64,000 nt of DNA from Pogona vitticeps (taxonomy: Eukaryota > Chordata > Lepidosauria > Squamata > Agamidae). This document shows, piece after piece, positions 36,031-46,370 of this stretch. Under the pieces are notes generated by a model. It was given only the letters and a program-made list of their open reading frames with translations. It was not told the DNA's origin and did no database searches. The DNA lies in the NCBI RefSeq assembly GCF_051106095.1, contig NC_135783.1, positions 309,022,322-309,086,321 of the forward strand. The letters run 5' to 3'. The position numbers and the translations under genes were made by a program. Positions within the stretch are counted from its first letter, which is position 1, and each line of letters begins with the position of its first letter.

Positions 36031-38902
36031 ATGAAAACAAAATTGTAGTTTTACAATTTTATATGAACCACAAACAACAAAATACTACATTCCATAAGTT
36101 CTAATTTTGTTAGGCTATAGTTTGTACATGGCCAGCAACCCAATCCAAGAGTCCAAATAGCTCTATACTTGGGAGAACCACAACAGCCATTTTCTAAAAG
36201 GGATAAACTGTGACTCACATTCACAACATTCAGTTAATGCAGTTGAGCACTGTAAGCGTTTGTAGCTAAAGTGCACTCATTCTTCAGGAGGATGGATGGA
36301 TTCAACAGCTCTTCATACTGTGCATGAAGCTCACTGCTGGGTATACTTTTTAGTAATGTGGATATTTACAGTACAGATGTGAAAAGGTGCCACAATAATT
36401 CTGAATGCTCTCCAAAAAAGTGACAATCTTCAATGATCAGCTTCTTTTCAAAGAAACTGCACACATTTGTAGGCAGTTGTGTTGTTCTGGAGTACACCAC
36501 CAGCCAACACCATATAAATCATAGTTAAGGCATATGTACAAAACGTATGAACCACAAAAACTTCAATCTGAATGGCTGATTCTGTATGGATCTCTAGTAT
36601 GTAAATACTTTATTAGGCACTTCTGCCAGCAACAAAAAGAAGAAACAAAAGCTAAGAGCCTCCAGTGCTGAAGAGGAATAAGTCTTGGAAAAGTATGCAC
36701 ATGAATGTGTGTGCCCATGCCTGAGTATACACACCGGCAAGTTCACACATGGACTTCTACAGGTATGTACAGATCCAACCTTGTGCCAGTTTTTTGAAGG
36801 ACACACATTACATAGGCATGGTGTCTTTGACCACATTTCATTCTATCCATGGTAAGCACACATGTTTGTGGATTTGGTTACTTCTGCTCATGGAATCTGA
36901 GTGATCAAGAAACAAGGGAAGAAGACAGAAAGCTTTGAGTTCATGGGGTCATACAATCACATGTTAACTACAGGGAAACAAATTCTTGTCCCTGTTGGCT
37001 CTAAGGCAAGAAAAGTCAAATCAACAACATGTTGTACACTTGACTGGCTTGTCATAAAGTTGCTGGGAAGCAACAAGGGCGAGTGGCCTCCCATAGGTAC
37101 CTGTGCGAATAAGCCTTTGGTGTGTGTTTGTGCACTTCCTTTCATTTTAGGTCGTGCTTTCTACACAATGTGCTAGGGCTGGAGTTTTTGAAAAAAGAAT
37201 TAGACCAAATATAGACATGTAAAAACAGAACTTACTTCTAGAAGCCACAATAAGCATTTTCAAACACATTTTTATCCCCATCAAATAATGTAGAAGAATA
37301 GTGTTTTGTTTAGTGATAAAAACCTTTAATAATAAAAAAAGAACAAAAGGGGGTGGTGCAAATATCAATTCAAGGAGATGGTCCCATTTATTTTCAAATG
37401 CATGAGGATTTTTGCCATACCCTTGGGACTTCTAAGAAACAACAGTATTGCAATTTTGTCACATTAAAGCAAAACAAACTTTTAAGATCATTTAATTAGA
37501 AAGCAGGTTCTGACAGTATTTTTACATTAATACACAACATTTTGCTAGACACAGAAATAGGCTAAGACTGGTCCTATAGACACAACAGTCTCAAGTCTAG
37601 AACACATGACTTTCCTTTTTTGCAGAACTTCTAAAAAGATAATGTGGAAACTATTGATCTTCTTACTTTTAACAAATACATTGTTAAATATGAAACATTA
37701 ACCTGAATTATGGTTTGCTTTATGTACACAAATATTCAGTACTAGAACTGTATGCTACAGCTATTTTCCAGGAGGACATTTTTAATACTATCACATTTAT
37801 CTTCGGTATTGGATTTTCGCAGACTTGTTTCTAACTATCCTAAGAACCATTGTGTGACATAGATTCACGTAACAGGAAAAAAACACAAGACGAAAACAAA
37901 ACAAAAAGCACAACTTACTGATGCACCAAGTTGAGAAAATCACTAGAGGTTTGTCTGGCAATTTGAAAACAAGCCCTCCACTGAAAAGAAGTCAAATTTA
38001 TTATTCAGCTGAAATGCAAGAAAATGTGCAAAAATGTGCAAAATAAATAATGGAATAAAAACATATTAGATTCATAGGCAAAGCAATAAAAAACCCTGAA
38101 ATTTAACAAAATATGGCATATTATGTTCAGTATCATCTGCATTACCTGATCATGTTTGCTATAAATTAATGTAACCTGAGACAACTGTAGATGCAGCTGG
38201 GACTACATAGGAACTACTTTCTATGATTCAGTCTAACCTGGCTAAGAATGATGCAACTCGGTATGGGACTGTGTGAGAAAGACTTCTATGTTTTGTTCTG
38301 CACATGTGGTTGTGTCAAACGTCACCACCTGCATATCTTCTAATTGGTATCCACTATTAAATATAATCAAGAATGAATACACTACTGGAATGACTGCTAT
38401 TTGATTTCTAACTAGCTGTACCTTTTAATCCTAACTAACATATATTGCTTTGGGAAAGCTGTACAATCATTTTTACAAATGAAAATGCTTCATTCTTTAG
38501 TTGAAGTTTGATTTCCAAGTTCTACACAGCAAGTGTCTCATTAACTGATTTGACTTTTAAGTGATGAACAAAATAGGGAAGTCCATTTTTCAAAACATAC
38601 CTTGGATAACCAATGAAGCACTATTATAAAATTATTCTGGTCTGCAAAATGTCTGGCTAGCAGGCTTATGCTGTTACAGATTTTAAGGCCATGCATGAAG
38701 ATGCTTTAATAGTACTAAACAATTTCTATTTACAATGGCATACACATTTAATGTGCATTTAAACTAATTAGCTGGGTATCTTTCCCATGCTGATTTAGCA
38801 GTTCATTTAGAAAAAATGGTCTTTTTCCTTTGCTTCATGTCTGTGCAAACAAACTAACACCAAAATTAAAAAGAATTTCAAAAACTGAAGAAATATCAAA
38901 TG

Positions 38903-39147
38903 GTTGTTGTGGGTTTTTCGGGCTTCTTGGCCGTGTTCTGAAGGTGGTTCTTCCTGACGTTTCGCCAGTCTCTGTGGCCGGCATCTTCAGAGGACAGCAC
39001 TCTGAGAGCACAGAGTGCAGTCCTCTGAAGATGCCGGCCACAGAGACTGACAAAATGTTAGGAAGAACAACCTTCGGAACATGGCCAAAGAGCCAGAAAA
39101 ATCCACAACAACCATTAGATCCTGGCCGTGAAAGCCTTCGCGAATAC
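38903..39147. mobile_element. Penelope-like element, family B, near-complete palindrome in the STXBP6 3' UTR
   Basis: Two inverted arms of about 105 bp (38899-39008 and 39009-39116), roughly 85% complementary, meet at a centre that is itself palindromic (CACTCTG…CAGAGTG). The right arm extends to the element terminus CTTCGCGAATAC. A 12-bp target duplication, AAATATCAAATG, flanks it (38891-38902 and 39148-39159). The left arm lacks its outer end. Long variable target duplications and inverted partial copies are usual for Penelope-like insertions. Confidence 0.75.
38950..38994 (-). ncRNA. Hammerhead-ribozyme-like motif, sense to the STXBP6 transcript
   Basis: Read 5' to 3' on the minus strand: TCCT (stem I), CTGAAGA (core), one extra T, GCC…GGC around a 13-nt loop (stem II), GAAA (core), CGTC (cleavage site after C), AGGA (stem I partner). 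All invariant CTGANGA and GAAA positions are present. Stem III would be only A-U and C-G with no loop, a minimal form reported for Penelope-type ribozymes, which may need dimers. The mirrored arm at 39021-39063 has lost GAAAC (it reads AAAAT). Activity is not shown by sequence. Confidence 0.55.
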
Positions 39148-40582
39148 AAATATCAAATGCACTAGAATTCTGAAACATATTCTAGGAATTGTTTGCAGCA
39201 GGGGCTAAGCATATGTTGTTTACACAGCTTACACATACTCAATACCTCTAGAGGTCGTTGCAGAACCCAGAGTTCAAAATGCATCCCCTGAAAGAAAGAT
39301 TAGGGCAAAGCAGCTTGAATTTCTCTCTCAGCTACAACCAAAGCTTATAGGATGACTGATTATATGTTCAGTTCCTTGCTCCTTCAGATCCACTAGTAAG
39401 TACTCCAAAGGAAGGACATGGAAAACACGAGACTCTAAAGCCAAGAATCATATCCTAAATCCACCCTCCCTTTTGTGGTTCTGAAGTTGAAAGGCTTCTG
39501 CACATGTATCGACCGTTGTAACTTATACGTAATAAGATCTGCTACTGGCAAGGAACATATTACAGTATTTTAATTAAAAAATGCAAAGTGGAGAGGCATG
39601 TTTTACTACGGCAGGCTCTAGAATTACTATGATCATGATGAAGTAACTGCAAGTGCAACCAGATTTTGGTATTTCATGGACAAGAATGGATAGTCATGGA
39701 AGTAACAGGGACACCCTAACTCAAGCTAGTGAAAGCTGAGCATGCCTGACAGTAAAACAGCTTCAGACACTATGGGAGTGTTTGTGGAGACATTCAAAAT
39801 TATGGAATTATTTTTGTATAATATGAAATGTAAAGGGTATTTTAAAAGAAGAAATTTACAAAGAAAAGTTCTCCTTTATAAACTGCTAAATTCTAGATTA
39901 GCTATAGAAGCAGTTAAGAGATTTGATCATAAGACTTTCATATCTTGAGATCTCAAGTATAAACTCCTGGTGATATTTTTCTATAGTCCAAATAATATAA
40001 AAAGGGGGGAAAGAAAAGAAAGTTCTTTTGAAAACTTAGTATTGACAGCAGGTGACATCTCAAATTCAGATTTGTACAGCAAGCTGGTGATGGCAGATGC
40101 AAAACATGTTTACTAAAAATGGCAGAAATGAGAAGCCAGGTTGTTTTTCATAGCAAATCATTCTCTTTTGCTCAGTGTCAGCAGGCATGAACCGTGTAAC
40201 TCTGAAAATGGTTCTAGGAGACAATTATAAAACAGCTGCTTGGATTTCATTTTTATTTGGCAATGTTTCTTGCAGATACATTTATTTCTCCTTGCTTAGT
40301 ACTGAGATCAGTGAGATGCTGCAGATCAATGCACTTTAGTATGTCCTTTGGTCCATGTTCACACCACCTCTTATTTTAAATATATATATATTTTTAATGG
40401 TGATATTGCAGAATGGCTTAGCAATATAAAAGGTAGGAATGCACCTTATTCCTGCATTGTAATTGAAATAACTGGGTTTCACTGAATTGTAGGAAAAAGC
40501 AGACATGAGGTTGTATCTCCAGTAAAAACTAATGAAGCTAGCTTTTCAGTTCCTCTTGGAAGGATCTCTACTTTGCACATTT

Positions 40583-40606
40583 TCAGCACTTGTGCTTCAT
40601 TGCAAG
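40583..40606 (-). CDS. STXBP6: STXBP6 terminal coding segment (LAMKHKC and stop)
   Basis: On the minus strand a long pyrimidine tract ends in CTCCTCTAG at 40607. It is followed by eight codons reading Leu-Ala-Met-Lys-His-Lys-Cys-stop, which is the known C-terminus of amisyn. The upstream exon ends in frame with His-Lys, so the spliced product reads HKLAMKHKC. The segment is only 24 nt and is missed by ORF length filters. The stop codon lies at 40583-40585. The intron between the two exons is about 3.1 kb. Confidence 0.95.
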   Translation of the reverse strand, partial: LAMKHKC

Positions 40607-40999
40607 CTAGAGGAGAAAAGAGAAAAAGAGGTGTCATTTATTTGTGATTATAAACAGACCTTGAAGGTCTAGTCTTAGGGAAATGCTACAACCATCCCCA
40701 ACCCAGCAAATGTGTTTAGTGTGTTGAAATACAAATTAAAATTTCCTCCAGTGTGAGTGTATACTGCTTGCAGTATTTAGCGACCATTCCATCAATACAT
40801 AAAAGCCACAAGTTGCTTTCAATCTTATTCAATGCATCTCGAATCTGAATCAAAACAATCCTGTAAAATCATGTTTTAAATCTATATACGTACACTAAAT
40901 GATATTATGATTACATACAAAGATTAATTATTCTAAAACTGGACTGTGGGGAACTATTATTATTTTGGGAAAGGTTATTCCTGCTGTTATTGTTGCTTC

Positions 41000-41234
41000 C
41001 AGTGACATCTTTGGCCCTCCAAATGTTGTAGACTGTAATTAATCCAAGCTATTACTACTGGTCTACCACTTGTACCTCCTAGAATTGTAAAATTTCCAAG
41101 TTTCCATTTTTTCCAGAAAAAGAAACCATATTTTTTCCACTTTTTTTAGGGGGAAAATGGAAATTTTACATCTCTAGCACCTCCTGGAAGCTGAAGTCCA
41201 AAACATGCAGAGGGCTAAAAGTTGCCCACCCCTG
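41000..41234. mobile_element. hAT-type MITE
   Basis: The left end is CAGTGACATCTTTGGCCCTC; the right end is GAGGGCTAAAAGTTGCCCAC then CCCTG. These are the inverted ends of the widespread CAGGGGTGGGCAACTTTTGG family. The inner arms (AATGTTGTAGACTG and GAAGTCCAAAACATG) are also inverted. The target duplication is not preserved. Confidence 0.7.
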
Positions 41235-41689
41235 TTGTAAAGAAATCGCAGAATAAAAAGAAGAAATAAACTTTCCCAGAAGCAAAGAACTGTCGTGTGA
41301 TTCCTTCAAACCAGGGTTGCAAGCCAGTATCAAAACCTTGGCTTACAATCCTAGTTTGGAAAGTTTGATCAAACCACAGCTTTTCCAACTATGGTTTGAT
41401 TCTTACGGAGGGGACGGGGGACGGGACGCCCTGTGTGCAAGGGGACGAGGATGCACGAATAAGGCCCTTCTCATGATTTGCCAGTTTCTACTGTCTGATT
41501 ATGCTATCTTTACTCAACTTGGATCCAGGCTTAGTATTTGGCCTCAAGACCAGGCCTGGAACATGTTGGATTCCCATTATTGTCAAAACTGTCTTACACA
41601 TTCGGTCACCTGGCTCAGTATTATAGATACTGATCAGAATTGCTAGATCTCTCTCTCAGTCCAACTTGGACACTTCAGGAAATGAACCT

Positions 41690-41826
41690 GAGCCCTGCTG
41701 AATTCCTTTGCAGTAGACTTAGGTCCAATGACTTGGACCTCTGGCTGCAGAGCCAGAGGTTCGGAGTTCAGTTCCCCATTATGTCTCCTTGACAGGGGCT
41801 GGACTCGATGATCCATTGAGTCCATT
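41690..41826 (+). mobile_element. tRNA-derived SINE
   Basis: GACCTCTGGCTGCAGAGCC, GAGGTTCGGAGTTCAGTTCC (B-box-like) and GACAGGGGCTGGACTCGATG match the family at 13658. The A-box end is decayed. Confidence 0.8.
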
Positions 41827-43753
41827 TAAGCTTTGGAGTTCAAAGGTTATTATTATTTTCTTCACTTCTACTCAAAACTCCCCCCCCCCTTTTTTTTGAA
41901 ATGCAGGGATAGGCAGCAAGTGAAGAGCTGCGGCTTTCCATTATCAGCTCTCAGTCATACTGGCAAGTTTTCATCTGGCTATTTTGGGACACACATAGGA
42001 AAGTCTATTATTGAAAGCTGCCAGCAAGCGTCTCTCAACACATCACTGCTTACTAAAGAAATTAACTTGGCATGTGTTACTCAGTAAAAACAAGGTCCAT
42101 GTTTAGTCACAATAGTTCAACAGTAATTTCAGAAGTAGAAGAAATTTCATAGTATTTGTGTCATTTTTCTAACTGAGGTCTCTCAGTGGACAGTGAGATG
42201 GAGTGGACTGTGAGATTAAAAAGAAAATGCTAAAACATGCATTTTTACTTACATCCTTTCCTTTTAAAAAGTTAACAGACATAATAACTGGAGTTTTTGC
42301 TAAGGCTGGACATTTTTTTCACATACCAGACACTTCACAAATTAAGTATCTCATGCACTTCATACAAACCAGGAATTTGTATACAATAAATAATTGGCTT
42401 CTGTAACAATGACTCTGTAAAGTCATTTCAAAGTGCTCAGAAATGAATATAAGCCAAACTAATTACTCTGATTTCCCTTTTCAGTTGTGAACAGCAACAC
42501 AAAAATTCAATCATTCTCATCAGAATGCAGTTCTTAATAACCAATTACAGAAAAATACAAAGATAAAAAATAAAACTAGGCTTCAGGAAATTTCTGCCAA
42601 CTTTAGCATACAATGGTTGAAAAATGCCTCAAAAAAAGAAGTTTTTGAACAGTTTTTTGAATGTTTTCTTCCTACATGCATGCCACAATCTAGTAGGAGA
42701 AGGAAGGAGCATTTTAATTATATGATAAAAATAACACCATGGCTTTATTGTTTTGTATTGAGAGGACTTTCATCGTCCTTTTTCCTGAAACCATTCCAAC
42801 TTCAAGAATCTTGTTTTAACCACACTAATAGCAAAAGCTTGATTGTTCATCTGCATGGATTTATTTCCAAGCAAACATGGCTTTATAATGTTCTGGGAAC
42901 TATACATAAATAAATTCAAATGAACTGTAAACATGGCTGTGGGGGCATGCATGAAACTCAAGTCAGCCATTTGGTTGCGACCATCAAGAAGTGCAGACAT
43001 GAATGTAAAAGAACAGTGACTGCTGTTCAGAAGAAGCTGGCTATGTGGGGCAAGGCTGGGATATTAAAAACATGGTTGCCCGTGTATTAAAAAAAATTGT
43101 AACTGCTCTAAGGAAAAGTTTTATATGATCAAATAAAGGGGAAGAAAGCCACCACTGGTATACAGTTGCAACCATGAGTCCCATGACAGAATCTGAAGAC
43201 AAAGATTTTTCTGTTAGATCAAATTTACTCATATAAAGCAATTTCCGGAGGTCTTGTTGTGTTCGTCTGTTGTAGTAAAATAATGTCTTATGACAACTTA
43301 AAGACTAACAAATCTAAATTCATTAGGATATGTGCCTTCCAGTGGTAATCTACACAACTGAATGCTGTAATAATTTTGTAGTCTTCATGGAAGGCTTTAA
43401 GATGCCACAAGAGTGTTTTTTGTTTTCATAAAGAAAAATGAATTCTTAGAAACCTTGACCTAGATCCAACACTGTATTCTTTAAAAATGAACAAGCACCC
43501 ATCTTGTTTTTAAATATAAGAAAATATTTAATATTTGTAGCCACTGCTAGAAACAGATCTTTGTTATAATATGCAATGTAAGCAACAGCTTTAAAGTTTT
43601 GAAATATGCCATCAGAGTACTGTAGAAACCAATACATGGAAATAAAGCAACACTTTAATATCAAAGATTCCTAGCCACCTACTTTTCACAAAGGTTACTG
43701 TCAGAAGGAGGCGACTTTTTCTCTATTTAAGCTGTGCTTTATTACTGTCGTAC

Positions 43754-43911
43754 CTTATGTGCAGTTTCTGCAAACTGCTGAGCACTGTTCTTCATGTCTT
43801 CTGTCTTTTCTTCTGCTCGACCTAATCTTTCACCACGTTCATTCAACGCCTGACTTGCCTTCTGTACTGCACTGGTCACACTGTCAGCTGCTGTGTGTAG
43901 TATGCTGTTTC
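43754..43911 (-). CDS. STXBP6: STXBP6 (amisyn), penultimate coding exon: SNARE-like coiled coil
   Basis: This exon encodes 52 whole codons from NSILHTAADS to FAETAHK, plus two bases completing a Gly codon begun in the previous exon. From memory it matches the C-terminal part of vertebrate amisyn almost residue for residue, including the stretch ALNERGERLGRAEEKTED. Seen differences from the mammalian protein as I recall it are Thr for Ser after LH and Met for Leu in EDL. Amisyn is a cytosolic protein of about 210 residues whose R-SNARE-like helix binds syntaxin and SNAP25 and restrains exocytosis; its N-terminal PH-like domain binds membrane lipid. On the minus strand the exon has a clean acceptor (TTTTGCAG before GAAAC) and a donor (AAG then GTACGA). 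The phase-0 donor joins directly to the terminal exon at 40606. Identity is near certain; activity is inferred from the family. Confidence 0.96.
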
Positions 43912-44276
43912 CTGCAAAATACAGAACAGTTTTAGCAACCAAAATGCAAAACCTATGTAGGAATCCTACATGCAGCACACAATATTTTCCTTGCCAGTGG
44001 AAGGTGGAAAGCATTTCATCAGCATTCTCTAGGTTTTTGTAAGAATTACGTACTTTGAATTTTGGGTGCAGAAGCAAGTGTAGCCCTCCAAGTTTCAGGG
44101 ATGGGCATGTTGAGGTTGCCCACTTCTGCTCTGTATTGACCGGCAACACCTATCTGGTTTCAGATGTTCCAGACCCAACAAATGATGAAAACACTCTTTC
44201 ATTAAGCTGGGATCTTTATATCCCTTATATCACCAGCAAAACTCCAAATGAAAAGAAGCATATCCTTTGCCTAGAT

Positions 44277-44730
44277 CAGGGGTGTCCAACCTTTCACCTT
44301 CCCTGGGCCACATTAGAAGATGAAAATTTGGTTTGGGCCGCACATACATTTGGTTTGGGCCGCATGGGGGGGCAGCCCTAGCCGTCCTCCGCAGCCCCGC
44401 TCCAAGTGCGCTTACCGTCAGCTGCGATATCAGACAGCAGAGGCTGCCAGCTTCGACTCCGGTGGCTTTATGGGGCCGGGAGGGGGTCCACCTATTGACG
44501 GGGATGACGCAATGCAGTCATGCAGCCCCCCTGTCCCCTACCCTCCCATTCCTTCCTTCCCTCTCTCCCCCTCTACTGTTGTGACATGCCCCAGCCACAT
44601 TCCGGCCGCAAGCGCTGGCAGTGTAACTTGAAACTTTGGAATTTCTTTCAAAATAAAAAATTGCACTGGGCCACATAATGAGCTGACCTGGGCCGCATGC
44701 GGCCCTTGGGCCGTGGGTTGGATAAGCCTG
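44277..44730. mobile_element. hAT-type non-autonomous element
   Basis: Left end CAGGGGTGTCCAACC; right end reverse complement CAGGCTTATCCAACC, 12 of 15 identical. Flanks GCCTAGAT (44269-44276) and TTCTAGAT (44731-44738) form a 6/8 target duplication. The interior is GC-rich, with repeated TTTGGGCCGCA and GGCCCTTGGGCC text. Open frames across it are side effects of its composition. Confidence 0.85.
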
Positions 44731-44989
44731 TTCTAGATGTTGCCCCATGAAAAAGAGAGGGGGCCCCTTGGAGATGACACAGGTGATGGCTTTGGAAGAA
44801 CTATCTGATCCAGAACTATTTCATTCAGAATTTGTCTGAAATGAACTCTTATACATGATCAAGACTTTTATGGTGCAGTTCCTCATGGGCATGATACACA
44901 TGACAATGGTAGCCAGAAAGTAGCTCAGGCTTTACAGATGGATCTTGTCTGTGGAAGATCAGCTATAATTTCTGATGCCCAGTCATTTA

Positions 44990-45078
44990 AGAATAGTGGC
45001 AATTAGGCATGTGCCATTTAGGTTTTTTGGACTATAAATCCTAAAATTCTAAATTCTGGGAGTTCTACCTCGCAGACA
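44990..45078. mobile_element. hAT-type MITE scrap
   Basis: GGCATGTGCCATTTAGG, TTTTTTGGACTATAAATCC and TTCTGGGAGTTCTACC resemble one arm of the family at 41000. Poorly preserved. Confidence 0.4.
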
Positions 45079-45234
45079 GCTAAATTGTGTTCACCTGGCT
45101 AAAGGCTGAGCTGGATGGCTTCATGGCCTAGGATAGGCCAGGCTCTGGTCTAGGTGTCTTTTAGAAAAGGAAGCTGCTCAGGTGACTAGAATATGCCCAG
45201 GTCTGATGGCTCACATAACCCCCACCCTGTAATC

Positions 45235-45515
45235 CAGGGGTGGGCAATTAATTTCTATAGGGGGCCACATGAAAAATCTGAACTGTGTTCGGGGGCCAAA
45301 ACAACTTTACTTAAAAATAAAAGATAAACAACTGATTAACTTTAGACAAAAAGCTATAAATGGTTTTGATGTTCAACTTGTTCGGTGAGAGAAATCCAGT
45401 CTGTCTTGGGCTTGAACAAGTGCTTTAACACCAAACTGGAGCGACTACCAGTGGGCCGGAGAGGAGCAGCTTGCAGGCCGTATGTGGCCCTTGGGCCACA
45501 TTTTGCCCAGGTCTG
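45235..45515. mobile_element. hAT-type non-autonomous element
   Basis: Ends CAGGGGTGGGCAATT and, reverse-complemented, CAGACCTGGGCAAAA. Flanked by CTGTAATC (45227-45234) and CTGTAACC (45516-45523), a 7/8 match of 8 bp. Carries the usual GGGGGCCACATG and GGCCCTTGGGCCACA segments. No transposase. Confidence 0.85.
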
Positions 45516-46159
45516 CTGTAACCTGTAGCCATGGAACTTGATTCCCCCCCTTACAACTACCAGGAATTCCTCCAGCTAGAATTCCAATAGTTTTACTCAA
45601 AAAAACCAAGTTCTGAGAATACTTTCAGTATACACTTGTGCACCTTAGCAAGTTTCTCACGACAGCAATGGACATTAAGGATAATAAAGAAGGAAATGGG
45701 TGACTAAGTGCATAAGTGGACTGACTGTCAGTCTGCTCATAAGAATCTGTATAGGGTACCTCTCAAAAAAACTACTAGTCCTTACATCTTGCAGCTTTCA
45801 TCAATTTTCTTCTTAATGGTTAGATTGATGGGTAACAATTGTTTAATTGAAACCAAAGGAGTGGGTAATTTTGCTAGAACTGTGGACCAACCCCACCAGT
45901 ACCAGGCTGAAAAATCAGAATCAGACATGATCATGATAAGGTTTTTATTTTTAGTGGAGACTTTAGGTTTTGATTTTTGCATGTGTGTTGGGAGCTGCAA
46001 CACTCCCAAATTCAAAAGCTTCCACGAACAAAAAAAGTATATTTCTATTTGCAATGTTTTTCTAGTACAGGTGGGATCGGTGGTCAGTGCTGGTCAGGGA
46101 CCTTCCAAAATGCCCTTAATGGGTCACATATGCCTCAAAGCTCCCCACCCCTAGTTAAA

Positions 46160-46370
46160 CAACCAACTACTAAATAATGTTGCTATGTGCCATCAAACTG
46201 GAACTGACTTATAGAGACCCTAATAGGGCTTTCAAAGTAATTGATATTTTTGAGAAGTGCCTTTACCACTTCCACATATACACTGTTCGTTTCTATGGCT
46301 GAGCAGGAATACAAGCACAGAATTCCTACATCCTAACTCATCACTCTGTTCACTACACCATACTGGGTTT
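46160..46370 (-). mobile_element. Diverged SINE
   Basis: CATCAAACTGGAACTGACTT, AGACCCTAATAGGGC and GGCTGAGCAGGAATACAAG are shared, with divergence, with 48715-48912 and 56390-56610. The right end ACTACACCATACTGG is the reverse complement of a tRNA-like head (CCAGTATGGTGTAGTG). Confidence 0.6.

Larger units (their letters stand above)
36010..40582 (-). other. STXBP6: Inferred 3' UTR of STXBP6
   Basis: From the stop codon the minus strand runs about 4.5 kb through AT-rich, mostly unique sequence with no other gene and only one clear repeat insertion (38903-39147). The likely end is the AATAAA at 36025-36030, followed downstream on the minus strand by a GT/T-rich stretch. Mammalian STXBP6 is known to have a long 3' UTR, which fits. 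The extent is inferred, since shorter forms ending at other AATAAA-like hexamers are possible. The open frames within it are short and none is recognisable. Confidence 0.6.
40607..43753 (-). other. STXBP6 last intron
   Basis: Bounded by GT (donor at 43753-43752) and AG (acceptor at 40608-40607) on the minus strand. It holds a hAT MITE (41000-41234) and a tRNA-derived SINE (41690-41826). The rest is AT-rich sequence in which I see nothing further. Confidence 0.85.

Noticed and set aside
43742-44149. The 135-residue minus-strand frame taken as a single gene
   Set aside because: Only 43754-43911 is coding; the rest reads through the splice acceptor into intron.
44055-44631. Overlapping plus-strand frames rich in Pro and Gly
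   Set aside because: They fall mainly in the GC-rich interior of the hAT element at 44277-44730 and partly antisense to the STXBP6 intron flank.
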